Below are positions 8,223-16,646 of a stretch of DNA of 64,000 nt, piece after piece. Location: positions 1 through 64,000 of the forward strand of contig NZ_JASFYM010000001.1 of assembly GCF_030055635.1 (NCBI RefSeq), read 5' to 3'. The notes beneath the pieces are model-generated. The model made no database searches, had not been told where the DNA came from, and worked only from the letters and a program-made list of their open reading frames with translations. Every line of letters begins with the position of its first letter. Positions within the stretch are counted from its first letter, which is position 1. The DNA comes from Methanothrix sp. Its GTDB lineage: Archaea > Halobacteriota > Methanosarcinia > Methanotrichales > Methanotrichaceae. The position numbers and the translations under genes are program-made.

Positions 8223-8963
8223 ATGTTCGAGAGGAAAGACGACTGGAGCCCGATGAGGGTGTACTTTGTGGGTGCAGGCCCGGGCGATCCGGAGCTGATA
8301 ACGCTGAAGGGCCACAGGCTTCTCAGAGAGGCGGATCTTGTGATCTACACAGGCTCGCTGATCAACAGAGATCTTCTCAGAGGCCTCAGGGCGGAGCTTG
8401 TCGACAGCAGCAATCTCTCACTTGAGGAGATAACCGAGAGGATCATCAGAGGTGTCAGAGAGGGCAAAAAGGTGGTCCGGCTCCACAGTGGCGACCCATC
8501 TCTCTACGGGGCGATCCTGGAGCAGATGAGGCCGCTGGAGGAGAACGGCATCGATGTCGAGGTCGTTCCCGGAGTATCATCGCTCTTCGCAGCGGCTGCG
8601 GCGCTGAAGACGCAGCTCACGCTCAAGGGCGTCTCGGAGTCCCTCATAATCACACGGCCTGCAGGAACGACCCTTGAGAGGGATGAGATCAAAGAGCTGT
8701 CACAGCACGGATCGACGATGGCGGTATTTCTCGGCGCTGAGAAGATCAGGAGGATCGTCTCATCTGTGAGGCTTCCGGCAGATACACCTGTGGCTGTCGT
8801 CTACCACGCCTCATGGCCCGACCAGCAGGTCCTGATCGGAACGCTTGGAGACATTGCGGAGAAGGTCGAGAAGGCCGGCATAAACAAAAGCGCCCTCATA
8901 CTCATAGGTGGAGTGGTCAGGCGGGATGGGTTCAGGAGGTCTCATCTATACAGAAGTCGGTAG
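8223..8963 (+). CDS. cbiF: Cobalt-precorrin-4 C11-methyltransferase CbiF
   Basis: CbiF methylates C11 of cobalt-precorrin-4. Signatures are [18 protein letters not shown] at the N-terminus, GEK-type [13 protein letters not shown], and the [17 protein letters not shown] substrate loop. These match CbiF/CobM closely. ATG 8223 follows GGGGATC; a second in-frame ATG at 8253, preceded by GGAG at 5 bases, gives the conventional [14 protein letters not shown] start and is a serious alternative. The gene lies 13 bases after cbiL and its 3' end overlaps the cbiG start region. Confidence 0.92.
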   Translation: MFERKDDWSPMRVYFVGAGPGDPELITLKGHRLLREADLVIYTGSLINRDLLRGLRAELVDSSNLSLEEITERIIRGVREGKKVVRLHSGDPSLYGAILEQMRPLEENGIDVEVVPGVSSLFAAAAALKTQLTLKGVSESLIITRPAGTTLERDEIKELSQHGSTMAVFLGAEKIRRIVSSVRLPADTPVAVVYHASWPDQQVLIGTLGDIAEKVEKAGINKSALILIGGVVRRDGFRRSHLYRSR

Positions 8964-9829
8964 CAGTTCTGGTCTTTTCGAGGGACAGGGAGAAGGGAGA
9001 GCTGATATCCAGAAGCCTGAGCTCATGCTACCGAGCAGATATCCACACATACAGGAAGGGAATAATGGAGGAGCTCTTCAGGGAGTATGACTTTATCCTC
9101 GCCCTGATGGCAGTCGGCATAGTGGTCAGGCTTTTATGCCCGCTGCTCAGGGATAAGTGGACGGACAAACCTGTGGTCTCTGTGGATGCATCTCTCAGGT
9201 CAGCAGTTCCGATCATCGGCGGCCATCATGGAGCAAATGATCTCGCGCTTTATCTCCACAGGCAGCTGGGCATCTATCCTGCGATCACAACCGCGACGGA
9301 TTCATCCGGAAGACCGAACCTGGAGGGCATAGCATCTGCGTTTGGCGCCGAGATCATAAACAGGGAGGCATCGAGGCACATCAACGCATCCTTCCTGCAC
9401 CAGGATGTCCCCGTTCTGAGGCTCAAGGGCCCCAGGATAGTTATAGTGGATGAGGATGTGGCCGTCCTGAAATCAGGAGGGCTGATTGCGGGCCTGGGGG
9501 CCAGGAGAGGGGCAACCGCGGATGAGATACTGAGCGCGATAAGGTCCGCGACCGCCGAGGCAGGGCGGGAGGTATCAGAGGTCAGGGTGATAGCGACATC
9601 CCGCATCAAGACCGATGATCCGGAGATATCGAGGGCTGCCGCGGAGCTTGGCGCCTCTGTTGTTTACCTCCCTGATGATGCTCTTAATGCGCAGAGACCT
9701 GTGACCCCATCGAGGGCGAGCATGCTCGGCCTCTCAGGGGTTGCGGAGCCGGCGGTCCTGGCCCTGGCGCAGAGGATGATCCTGCCGAAGAGGGTATACG
9801 GGAGGGTCACGGTTGCTCTCGGAGAGTAA
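8948..9829 (+). CDS. cbiG: Cobalt-precorrin-5A hydrolase CbiG, apparently with an ATA start
   Basis: CbiG opens the lactone of cobalt-precorrin-5A and releases acetaldehyde. The N-terminal domain shows [27 protein letters not shown] and [10 protein letters not shown], and the C-terminal domain shows [13 protein letters not shown] and [17 protein letters not shown], both standard. The first strand ([11 protein letters not shown]) is encoded, but no ATG, GTG or TTG lies at the expected start. A strong AGGAGGT (8934-8940) is 7 bases before an in-frame ATA at 8948, which would give [10 protein letters not shown]. The next canonical start is ATG 9065, which would delete about 39 conserved residues. 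The start overlaps cbiF by 16 bases. Function is confident; the start codon is inferred. Confidence 0.85.
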   Translation: MQKSVAVLVFSRDREKGELISRSLSSCYRADIHTYRKGIMEELFREYDFILALMAVGIVVRLLCPLLRDKWTDKPVVSVDASLRSAVPIIGGHHGANDLALYLHRQLGIYPAITTATDSSGRPNLEGIASAFGAEIINREASRHINASFLHQDVPVLRLKGPRIVIVDEDVAVLKSGGLIAGLGARRGATADEILSAIRSATAEAGREVSEVRVIATSRIKTDDPEISRAAAELGASVVYLPDDALNAQRPVTPSRASMLGLSGVAEPAVLALAQRMILPKRVYGRVTVALGE

Positions 9830-11207
9830 GCTCAGCATCGTCGGCATCGGTCCGGGGGATCTGGGATGCATGACCCAGCGCGCCAGAAGGGCGATAGAGG
9901 GCGCGGACTTCGTTGTGGGTTACCGCACCTATCTCGATCTCATACCATCTCTTCTTAAAGATAAGAAGGTCTTTCCGGGAAGGATGGGTGGGGAGGTCGA
10001 GCGGGCAAGGCTCGCCGTCGAGCTTCTTGACGATGGCCAGGTGGCGCTGATCAGCAGTGGAGATCCCAATGTGTATGGCATGGCGAGCATCGCCATCGAG
10101 ATCGCCCTCTCCTCAGTTGATCCGTCCAGGATTGAGGTTGTTCCCGGAGTCACCGCGTTTTCGGCTGCAGCCTGCAGGGCAGGGGTGGTATTCAGGGAGT
10201 CTCTGGCTGTCGTGAGCCTGAGCGATCTGCTCACCCCCTGGGAGGAGATCAGGCGCAGGATCAGGGTCGCAGCATCCATGGGGATGCCGCTCGCCCTGTA
10301 CAATCCCAGAAGCTACAGGAGGGACTGGCAGCTCTCCGAGGCTCTTGAGATTCTGAAGGATGCTGGAAGAGGTGGAGATCCACTCGTCGTCGCGAGAAAC
10401 GTCTCCCGTGAGGGTGAGTCGATCCGGAGAAGCACTGTGGACGGGGCGCTTCTCGATGCCGGAGAGATCGATATGCTCACACTGCTGATAATAGGAGGCA
10501 TGCACAGCGATGTATCGGGCGATGGGATATCCATAGCTGGCGTGGGTCCCGGAAGCGTCGATGATCTCACACAAGAGGTCGTGGACAGAGTGAGCTCTGC
10601 AACAATCGTCCTGGGGGCTGAGCTGCATCTCAAGTGCATAAAGGACATCATATCTGGAGAAATGTTCGTGGGCACAGGAAGCCGCGAGGAGCGGCAGGTC
10701 CAGAGGCTTGAGAGAGCGATGCGTGAGCTGCAGAACGGCGGATCGCCGGTTATCACCGTTGGCGGTGATCCGAGCATGTTCAGCGCGGCTGGGCACTACG
10801 TAGGTATGGCGCGATCGCTGAGGATGCTTCCAGGCGTGGGCGCGTTCTCAGCAGCTGCAGCGAGAGCTGGCGCTCCGATCTCGAACGACTTCGTGCTGCT
10901 CTCTGGACCGGTCTCACCAGACAGGCTCTCTCTGCTTATCGATGCAGGGTTCAGTGTGTTTCTGTACAATGCAGGTGGAGATTCCGTAAGAAGCATCTCT
11001 GACTTGCTGCCGGGCTCAAGGCCGTGTGCTGTAGCAAGGGATGTGACACGGCAAAACGAGTTCTTTGAGGTATGCACGGCATCCGAGCTCAGGGATATGA
11101 AGCTCGATGGATCAAGGTACACGCTGGTCGTGTCAGGCCCCGGATCCAGAATAAGGGATGGAATGATCGTGGCGAGCAGGGGTTATGAGAGGAAATACTG
11201 TGTATGA
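9813..11207 (+). CDS. cbiH: CbiH (cobalt-factor III C17-methyltransferase) fused to a second methylase-like domain
   Basis: CbiH methylates C17 and contracts the ring. The 464-residue protein has two tandem tetrapyrrole-methylase domains. Domain 1 (about 1-235) is canonical CbiH: IVGIGPGDLGCMTQRARRAI, VVGYRTYLDLI, LISSGDPNVYGMA, EVVPGVTAFSAAA, and LALYNPRSYRR. Domain 2 (about 240-464) repeats the fold (IAGVGPGSVDDLTQEV, TVGGDPSMFSAAGHY, MLPGVGAFSAAAARAG, VFLYNAGGDS) but is diverged. Usual CbiH proteins have one domain. TTG at 9813 is chosen because GGAGG (9801-9805) is 7 bases upstream; it overlaps cbiG by 17 bases. The role of domain 2 is unknown; it may be a duplicate that has lost activity. 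Confidence 0.88.
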   Translation: MLSESKLSIVGIGPGDLGCMTQRARRAIEGADFVVGYRTYLDLIPSLLKDKKVFPGRMGGEVERARLAVELLDDGQVALISSGDPNVYGMASIAIEIALSSVDPSRIEVVPGVTAFSAAACRAGVVFRESLAVVSLSDLLTPWEEIRRRIRVAASMGMPLALYNPRSYRRDWQLSEALEILKDAGRGGDPLVVARNVSREGESIRRSTVDGALLDAGEIDMLTLLIIGGMHSDVSGDGISIAGVGPGSVDDLTQEVVDRVSSATIVLGAELHLKCIKDIISGEMFVGTGSREERQVQRLERAMRELQNGGSPVITVGGDPSMFSAAGHYVGMARSLRMLPGVGAFSAAAARAGAPISNDFVLLSGPVSPDRLSLLIDAGFSVFLYNAGGDSVRSISDLLPGSRPCAVARDVTRQNEFFEVCTASELRDMKLDGSRYTLVVSGPGSRIRDGMIVASRGYERKYCV

Positions 11208-11216
11208 GGTGATGGT

Positions 11217-11846
11217 ATGGAGAGATACTCAGATCTTGGCGCCATGACGCCTGAGGCGTTCGAGATTTCGAGGGCGAGCAGGGAGCTCATAGCAAGGATC
11301 GTCGGCGATGAGACCCTGGAGGACAAGATAAAGCAGAGGTGCGTCATGGCAACCGGAGACCCGAGCATCGCAGAGAGCCTGAGATTCGTGATGGATCCGG
11401 TGAGGGCTGGATTCAGGGCACTGGAGGAGGCTGCAGACATCTTCGTGGATATAAGGATGGTCGAAGCGGGTATTGTCAAGAAGGGCCACAGGTCCAGAAT
11501 AAGAACGCTGATAGAGATGGGAGAAGAGATAGCGAGCAATCTCGGCATTACCAGGGCCTCAGCAGGGGTCATGGCCGCGAAGGATGAGCTCGATGGTGCT
11601 GTGGTCGTTATAGGCAACGCTCCTACAGCTTTGCTGGCGCTCTGCGAGATTATGGAGAAAAAAGAGGCTATGCCCTCGCTGGTCATAGGGATCCCTGTCG
11701 GATTTGTGAGGGCGGCAGAGAGCAAGGAGAGGCTGCGGAATGTAAAGGTGCCATCGATATCGAACGTCGGCACCAGGGGCGGAACGCCTCTGGCCGTCGC
11801 AGCGATGAACGAGATAATCAACATGTACCACAGGGGGATCAGGTAA
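11217..11846 (+). CDS. cbiC: Cobalt-precorrin-8 methylmutase CbiC
   Basis: CbiC moves the C11 methyl to C12 to give cobyrinate. The 209-residue protein reads clearly as this family: an N-terminal MTPEAFEISRASRELI helix, IFVDIRMVEAGI, the GNAPTALLALCE loop and GIPVGFVRAAESKE followed by a GTRGGTPLAVAAMN tail. The position that holds the catalytic His in CobH (RxVHxxG type motif) reads RCVMATGD here, so Met44 replaces His. Whether a nearby residue such as His in KKGHRSR compensates is unknown. It follows cbiH after 9 bases with a GGTGATGG ribosome-binding site. Confidence 0.9.
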   Translation: MERYSDLGAMTPEAFEISRASRELIARIVGDETLEDKIKQRCVMATGDPSIAESLRFVMDPVRAGFRALEEAADIFVDIRMVEAGIVKKGHRSRIRTLIEMGEEIASNLGITRASAGVMAAKDELDGAVVVIGNAPTALLALCEIMEKKEAMPSLVIGIPVGFVRAAESKERLRNVKVPSISNVGTRGGTPLAVAAMNEIINMYHRGIR

Positions 11847-11980
11847 AATTCCACCGGGCTCTGGAGCGCTGCGGTCTCCGAATCAGATACGCATCTCAGC
11901 GGTTCGCCAAAGGCCTGACAATACCGCTCCCGAATTTGAGATGCGGCGTTTGTGAGATCAGCTATGGAGTGGCACGCATC

Positions 11981-12988
11981 ATGATAGATCCTGTGACGGG
12001 TTTCAGGATACCGGATGAATGGCTCAGGAGATCATCTCTGAGCGATATCAGGGAGCGGATAGAGAGCGGCCTGTGGGTTCTCCTCTCCAACGGTCAGGTG
12101 CTCCGCAGAGGTCTGACCACAGGGACAACAGCAGCAGCTGCATGCAAGGGCGCAGTGTTGTCCCTGGTGAGAGATGTGGACGGGGTTGATGTCTGGACTC
12201 CGTCTGGTATAACGGTGAGGGTGAAGGTGGAAGCCTGCGGTGGCAGATGCATCGCTCAGAAGGACGCAGGAGATCACAGCTCCGATGTCACTCATGGCAT
12301 GAAGATCATCGCAAGCGCGTCCCCATCGGAGCGCACAGAGCTGATAGCTGGAGAGGGCATCGGGAGGATATGCAGAGGAGGTCTTTCCTCGGATATCGGC
12401 AAACCGGCGATAAGCAGGTCTGCGCGCACCCAGATAATGAGGGCGATCGAGGAAGGCATCAAGGAGGCAGGCCTGGGCGGAGCCGTGGTGCACCTCACTG
12501 TTCCCGATGGCAGGAGCATCGCGCGCATGACGCTGAACCCTGGCGTTGGCGTTGAGGGCGGGGTGTCCATTCTGGGCTCTACGGGATTCGTCGAGCCGTG
12601 GAATGAGCATCTTGAGGATAGCGTATCTGAATCGCTCAGTGAGCTGGAGAGGGTCGTGGCCACCACCGGAAGAACAGGCCTCAGGTACAGCAGGATTCTC
12701 TTTCCGGATCACACTGCAGTGCTCATCGGCTCAAAGCTTGATATGCTCAGGATTCGCGCCGGCCGGGATACCGTGCTCTGCGGCCTTCCTGGCCTCATAC
12801 TCAGGTGGGCAGCGCCTGAGATGCTCAACGGCACCGGCTATGCGACGGTGGCTGAGATGATCGAACGGGAGCCGGATCACCCGGCGATCGCCAGAGCGCT
12901 TGAGCATCTCGGAAAGATGCTTCCGGGAACGAGGATAGTTCTGATCAACAGGGACGGTAGCATCTACAGGGACACAGGAGTGATCTGA
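11981..12988 (+). CDS. cbiD: Cobalt-precorrin-5B C1-methyltransferase CbiD
   Basis: CbiD methylates C1 after CbiG has acted. The diagnostic LRRGLTTGTTAAAACKGAV segment, the DAGDHSSDVTHG loop and a GGVSILGSTGFVEPW region identify it. ATG 11981 (MIDPVTGFRIPDEW) is preferred to the TTG at 11936 because GGAGTGG lies 8-9 bases before it. Length is 335 residues, close to the family. It is separated from cbiC by 134 bases in which no clear TATA box is seen, so it is probably still in the operon. Confidence 0.93.
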   Translation: MIDPVTGFRIPDEWLRRSSLSDIRERIESGLWVLLSNGQVLRRGLTTGTTAAAACKGAVLSLVRDVDGVDVWTPSGITVRVKVEACGGRCIAQKDAGDHSSDVTHGMKIIASASPSERTELIAGEGIGRICRGGLSSDIGKPAISRSARTQIMRAIEEGIKEAGLGGAVVHLTVPDGRSIARMTLNPGVGVEGGVSILGSTGFVEPWNEHLEDSVSESLSELERVVATTGRTGLRYSRILFPDHTAVLIGSKLDMLRIRAGRDTVLCGLPGLILRWAAPEMLNGTGYATVAEMIEREPDHPAIARALEHLGKMLPGTRIVLINRDGSIYRDTGVI

Positions 12989-13045
12989 GCGGATGAGGAT
13001 CACGCCCGTTGATAGAGCACCTGGCGTTCATGGAGATTGAGTGTC

Positions 13046-13624
13046 ATGAAGATCGTGGGCGTTGGAGCGGGTCCTGGTATGATCACGCTGGAGGCGATCG
13101 AGGCGATAAGATCAGCGAAGCTCATATACGGATCGGAGCGGGCGATAGCCCTGGCGGGAGAACATATACCGCCCGGGTGCGATGTCAGGGTCATCAGGGA
13201 TTACAGATCGCTGCGGAGCCTGCCGGACGATGCTGTTGTCCTCTCAACCGGAGATCCAATGCTCAGCGGCCTCGGATATCTCGGGGGGCATGTGATCCCT
13301 GGAATATCAAGCATGCAGGTTGCATGCGCGCGCCTCGGCCTGAGCCTTTTAAGGGTCGTGCCGATAACATTTCACGGCCGCAGGATGGATCCAGAGGCTG
13401 TCGCGTTCGAGCTTAGGCACGGGAGATGCGTGTTTTTGCTAGCTGACGACTCCACGGATCTGGATGCGCTCTGCAGGTACCTGGAGGATACGGGACTCCA
13501 CAGGGATGTGGTTGTTCTCAGAGATCTCGGGTATCCGGAGGAGAGGATAACAGCGGGCACGACCAGAGACCCGCCGGAGGCGAGAGGCCTCTTCAGCGTG
13601 GTTATAGGCGAGCTGGGAAGATAA
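13046..13624 (+). CDS. cbiE: Cobalt-precorrin-7 C5-methyltransferase CbiE
   Basis: CbiE methylates C5 and in bacteria is often fused to CbiT; here the two are separate ends of one operon. Signatures: MKIVGVGAGPGMITLEAIEAI, a LSTGDPMLSGLGYLGG segment and VIPGISSMQVACARLGL. ATG 13046 is chosen because GGAG (13032-13035) is 10 bases upstream; the TTG at 13037 would be too close to it. At 192 residues it is the short CbiE form. It is the last cbi gene here; cbiJ, cbiA and a cobaltochelatase are not in the cluster. Confidence 0.88.
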   Translation: MKIVGVGAGPGMITLEAIEAIRSAKLIYGSERAIALAGEHIPPGCDVRVIRDYRSLRSLPDDAVVLSTGDPMLSGLGYLGGHVIPGISSMQVACARLGLSLLRVVPITFHGRRMDPEAVAFELRHGRCVFLLADDSTDLDALCRYLEDTGLHRDVVVLRDLGYPEERITAGTTRDPPEARGLFSVVIGELGR

Positions 13625-13632
13625 ACAAAGGA

Positions 13633-13761
13633 GGCTCATCCCCGTGATTCAGCGGATCAGTAACCTTGCATAAAGATGTGGCGTCAACTGCTATGCGGCG
13701 TCAACTGCTGATGGTTGAGGTTATCTGAGTCCGCCTCTCCGACGATTCGACCACATGAGCC
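13633..13761 (+). mobile_element. MITE-like element, GGCTCAT family, copy A
   Basis: A 129-bp unit begins GGCTCATCCCCGTGATTC and ends CGACCACATGAGCC, with imperfect inverted ends about 24 bp long. It is flanked by ACAAAGGA and ACAAATGA, an 8-bp direct repeat with one mismatch. Copy B at 38840 is about 90% identical, but A carries an extra 17-18 bp tandem duplication of GCGTCAACTGC. It has no coding capacity. It lies between cbiE and the PII-homologue gene. Confidence 0.75.
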
Positions 13762-13898
13762 ACAAATGAAGTTTATTGTAATCGACGTGCTGGCAATTCC
13801 GAGATAAATTTAATTTTATATCATGCTATGTTTTATTTGGAGGAATCCATTCCACAAAAGGCAACCTATTTATGCATTCGTCTCATAACAGTCTTCAC

Positions 13899-14225
13899 AT
13901 GAAGAGCATGGTGAAGGTTTTTATCGACCACGAGCATCTCCTCAAGGTCATGAACATCCTCACAGAAGTGGGAATTACTGGCTTTTACATCTATGAGTAC
14001 AGGGGCATGTCTCCCAGGGTCTGGAAGGATTTCCGTCTCAGGGAGGATCCAGAGATGACGCTTGATGCGATCAGGAACTTCTCCGAGCCAGGGGTTATGG
14101 TGAATACCGTCGTCAGCTCGAACAGGTGTGAGCGTCTTGTTCAGAGCCTGGAGCAAGGTTTAAAGGGAAAGAGGTTCACAGTGATCATCCAACCAGTGAC
14201 ATCGATAAAGGTCAGAGGAGATTAA
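13899..14225 (+). CDS. PII-like regulatory protein homologue (COG4075 type)
   Basis: The 108-residue protein looks like the archaeal MJ1244-type homologue of nitrogen regulatory protein PII: a ferredoxin-like fold with an N-terminal MVKVFIDHEHLLKVMNIL strand-helix, a loop with YEYRGMSPRVW, and a C-terminal strand RFTVIIQPVTSIKV. The uridylylation Tyr and T-loop of true GlnB are absent. ATG 13899 fits a leaderless transcript because TATTTATG (about 13867-13874) lies about 28 bases before it; ATG 13908 is possible. It is followed at 5 bases by the Nfu gene. Ligand and role are unknown. Confidence 0.6.
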   Translation: MKSMVKVFIDHEHLLKVMNILTEVGITGFYIYEYRGMSPRVWKDFRLREDPEMTLDAIRNFSEPGVMVNTVVSSNRCERLVQSLEQGLKGKRFTVIIQPVTSIKVRGD

Positions 14226-14230
14226 GTTTA

Positions 14231-14458
14231 ATGCAGAGCATGAAGGAAGAGGTCGAGTCCACCCTTGAGTCCATACGGAATCTGCTCAGAATAGAGGGTG
14301 GGGATGTAGAGCTTGTGGATATAACAGATGGCGTCGTGTATGTGAAGCTCACGGGGAGCTGCGCAGGGTGTCCGTTTTCCCAGATGACTCTCAAGAACTT
14401 CGTGGAGCGTGAGCTTAAAAAGAACGTATCAGGTGTGAAGGCTGTAGAGGCTGTATAG
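14231..14458 (+). CDS. Nfu/NifU C-terminal-type iron-sulfur scaffold
   Basis: The 75-residue stand-alone NifU C-terminal domain carries the Fe-S ligand pair CAGC (SCAGCPFSQMTLKNFVE), the hallmark of Nfu carriers that hand 4Fe-4S clusters to apoproteins. GGAGATTA lies about 9 bases before ATG 14231; an internal ATG at 14240 is an alternative. It sits directly behind the PII homologue and is probably co-transcribed. A cysteine desulfurase is encoded at 55362-56510 in this window. Confidence 0.88.
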   Translation: MQSMKEEVESTLESIRNLLRIEGGDVELVDITDGVVYVKLTGSCAGCPFSQMTLKNFVERELKKNVSGVKAVEAV

Positions 14459-14525
14459 CTCTACCGCCTCATCAACTGCTTAAAAGCATTCTGATCTGAA
14501 CTAGAACTGCTACGAGGTAATATCT

Positions 14526-14750
14526 GTGTACCCGAATAAGAAGGTCCAGTCCCTTATAGGCACCAAGATACAGGTTGAGATGAAGGGCTCTCAGAGGCAT
14601 GTCCTCGAGGGCATACTCAACAGCGTGGATGAGTATCTCAACCTGCACCTCCTGGAGACCGTTGAGATCGTCAATGGAGAGAGGACAAGGTCTCTGGGGT
14701 CTGTGATTCTGAGAGGCAACAACATAATACTGATAAGCCCGGTTGAGTAG
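14526..14750 (+). CDS. Sm-like archaeal protein (SmAP/LSm)
   Basis: A 74-residue LSm-fold protein that would form a heptameric ring binding U-rich RNA. Sm1 and Sm2 motifs are visible: KIQVEMKGSQRHVLEGILNS-VDEYLNLHL (with the N in the RNA pocket) and LGSVILRGNNIILISP (RGN motif). The start is GTG 14526 after GAGGTAAT. A weak TATA-like CTTAAAAG is near 14480. In many archaea LSm sits beside L37e; here a small HTH gene follows after 17 bases. Confidence 0.95.
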   Translation: MYPNKKVQSLIGTKIQVEMKGSQRHVLEGILNSVDEYLNLHLLETVEIVNGERTRSLGSVILRGNNIILISPVE

Positions 14751-14767
14751 AATCGGGGGAGGGTGTG

Positions 14768-15136
14768 ATGATAGAGGAAGCGCTGGAGTATATCAGATCC
14801 AATCCGGATGGAGTTCTCCAGAGCGATCTCTGGAAGGCCCTGGGAATCGACTCGCGAAAGTGCTCACGGATAGTCGCAAAGCTGCTCAAGGATGGGCTGA
14901 TAACAAGGGAGGAGGAGCTCGCTGACGGTGTCAGGACGTACCGGCTCAGGGCGGTCGAGCGACCAGCGTGCACCGATCGATTCACCCCACTAATGGCATC
15001 TGATATTTTCGATCCGTGCGCAGGATGCACCGATGAGTGCGTGCCGGAGCGGTGCCCGAAGCTGAGCGAGTGGCTCTTCGCGCTGGCGTTCAGCAAGAGC
15101 ACCGGACAGAAACCGCATGCTGCTGCGAGCCTGTGA
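14768..15136 (+). CDS. Winged-helix protein with a C-terminal cysteine cluster
   Basis: Residues 1-60 form a winged helix-turn-helix (IEEALEYIRSNPDGVLQSDLWKALGI...KLLKDGLITREEE), similar to MarR/Lrp-type archaeal regulators. After a linker, residues 83-103 hold CAGCTDECVPERCPKLSEW, four or five cysteines that could bind a metal or Fe-S cluster. ATG 14768 is preceded by GGAGGGTG. It is probably co-transcribed with the SmAP gene. It may be a metal- or redox-responsive regulator, but no target is known. Confidence 0.7.
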   Translation: MIEEALEYIRSNPDGVLQSDLWKALGIDSRKCSRIVAKLLKDGLITREEELADGVRTYRLRAVERPACTDRFTPLMASDIFDPCAGCTDECVPERCPKLSEWLFALAFSKSTGQKPHAAASL

Positions 15137-15237
15137 GCTCTCATACAGTTGCATGCAGCCCAGAGTTTAAGCTTTGTTATATCATGCATGCTAACATATT
15201 AAACCTGCTGAGTTGAGGGTGTCCGCAGAATGCTTGT

Positions 15238-16206
15238 TCATTCAGGCAGGCGTTCCAGCATCTCCCTCAGACCATCCTCTAGCCTGTATTCTGGCACATA
15301 TCCCAGCACCTCTCTGGCGAGGGTGATGTCGGCCACGGAATTCCGCACATCGCCGGGGCGTGGCTCCGTGTAGATGGGTCTGATCTCCCTCTTCAGGATT
15401 TTGCGTATGGCATCGAGCAGGCGGTTCAGGCTTGTGGCATATCCCGTGCCGATGTTGATTGCGAGACCGGACGCTCTTGGAGATATGCACGCTAGAATGT
15501 TCGCCCGCACGACATCTTTAACATATACAAAATCCCTCGTCTGCTCTCCGTCGCCGTAGACAACAGGCTGGCTGCCTGATAGCACAGCATCGATGAACTT
15601 AGGGATGACAGCTGCGTACTCTGATGCCGGATCCTGGCCTGGGCCGAAGACATTGAAGTACCTGAGAGAGACGCACTCAAGACCGTATATCTCATGGAAC
15701 ACCCTGCAGTAATGCTCGCCCACCAGCTTCGTCACCGCATACGGGCTCATCGGCCTCGGAACCGAGCTTTCCCGCTTGGGGAGCTCCGGAGAGTCTCCGT
15801 AAACAGCTGATGATGATGCAAACACAACCCTATTCACGCCGCAATCCCTTGCAGCAACAAGCACGGCGAGCGTGCCATCGACGTTGCTCCTGTTCGTCGT
15901 CATGGGATCCATTATCGATCGCTGTACCGATGGAAGAGCGGCCTGATGGAGCACGTAGTCCACGGACTCAAACTCTTCTTTCAGCATCTTGATATCATTG
16001 ATATCGCATTCCACAAGCCTTATGCGCTCCTCCAACCCGCACAGGTTCGCACGCCGGCCCGTGCTCATGTTATCGATGACTGTGACATCATTCTCCTCAC
16101 AGAGTGCCCGGGCGATGTTGGATCCTATGAATCCGGCGCCGCCTGTTACAACTATTCTCTTGTCATTCAACGGTATCCTTCCTGCATTGACTGTCTGTGA
16201 CTTCAT
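15238..16206 (-). CDS. NAD-dependent sugar-nucleotide epimerase (UDP-GlcNAc/glucose 4-epimerase type)
   Basis: Extended short-chain dehydrogenase fold, 322 residues. The NAD-binding motif TGGAGFIGSNIA starts near residue 21, the catalytic SSSAVYG and YAVTK (Tyr-x-x-x-Lys) pair lies in the middle, and QTRDFVYVKDVV plus PGDVRNSVAD toward the C-terminus point to the WbpP-like UDP-N-acetylhexosamine 4-epimerases. It would feed surface glycan synthesis, in keeping with glycosylated S-layer proteins here. The first 15 residues (MKSQTVNAGRIPLND) are a non-conserved lead. It is transcribed alone, with CTTTAAG about 35 bases upstream as a possible TATA box. Confidence 0.88.
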   Translation of the reverse strand: MKSQTVNAGRIPLNDKRIVVTGGAGFIGSNIARALCEENDVTVIDNMSTGRRANLCGLEERIRLVECDINDIKMLKEEFESVDYVLHQAALPSVQRSIMDPMTTNRSNVDGTLAVLVAARDCGVNRVVFASSSAVYGDSPELPKRESSVPRPMSPYAVTKLVGEHYCRVFHEIYGLECVSLRYFNVFGPGQDPASEYAAVIPKFIDAVLSGSQPVVYGDGEQTRDFVYVKDVVRANILACISPRASGLAINIGTGYATSLNRLLDAIRKILKREIRPIYTEPRPGDVRNSVADITLAREVLGYVPEYRLEDGLREMLERLPE

Positions 16207-16300
16207 CGAAATTCATCCATATCTACTTAAAGTCGGCCTCCATCGCATCTGCGGACTGCTCAGCTGGTGTTACGTATATGCAATGTAGTCACAACGCATC

Positions 16301-16609
16301 TCAGATGCGGCGCGCCCCTTCCTTCTCGAAACACTCTCTGAAATACGCATTCAGCACGCATATGCTCTCCGGCGGCCCCATCAGCTCGAAGAGATCGCAC
16401 GGCGATCCTCTGTAGCATTCCATCTCGTGTATCCTGCAAACAGCCACACCATCTGCAAATGTGAGATGGGGGCATGGCTCCCCGGCTCTCTTGAATATCA
16501 CAGGCATCCTGTGGGCTGTGTCGAGAGTGCCATCAGGCCTTATCGCATCCGGGTTCGGAACAGCGACGTCAAGGTGGATGCAGCAGCATCCGCATCTCAG
16601 GCATATCAT
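16301..16609 (-). CDS. Cysteine-rich YkgJ-like putative metal-binding protein
   Basis: The 102-residue protein begins MICLRCGCCC and has further cysteines (PCPHLT, AVCRIHE, ECYRGSPCDLF, ICVLN). The pattern CxxCxCCC...C...C resembles the YkgJ/Fliw-like zinc- or iron-chelating family. No enzyme activity can be assigned. Just upstream a 20-bp unit containing the start codon is duplicated (16607-16646), which creates an 7-codon upstream reading frame (ATG 16629) whose TGA overlaps the real ATG as ATGA. It is monocistronic. Confidence 0.65.
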   Translation of the reverse strand: MICLRCGCCCIHLDVAVPNPDAIRPDGTLDTAHRMPVIFKRAGEPCPHLTFADGVAVCRIHEMECYRGSPCDLFELMGPPESICVLNAYFRECFEKEGARRI

Positions 16610-16646
16610 GGATACCAGCTCATCTTCATGGATACCAGCTCATCTC
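16607..16646 (-). repeat. 20-bp tandem duplication spanning a start codon
   Basis: Two adjacent copies of a 20-bp unit (CATGGATACCAGCTCATCTY on the plus strand) occur at 16607-16626 and 16627-16646. The first copy contains the start codon of the cysteine-rich gene. The second supplies another ATG that opens MKMSWYP and stops at the TGA of the overlapping ATGA. The duplication could place the gene under translational coupling. Confidence 0.7.

Noticed and set aside
7085-13624. Possible cobalamin riboswitch controlling the cbi operon.
   Set aside because: The TATA box is within about 30 bases of the first start codon, leaving no room for a riboswitch leader.
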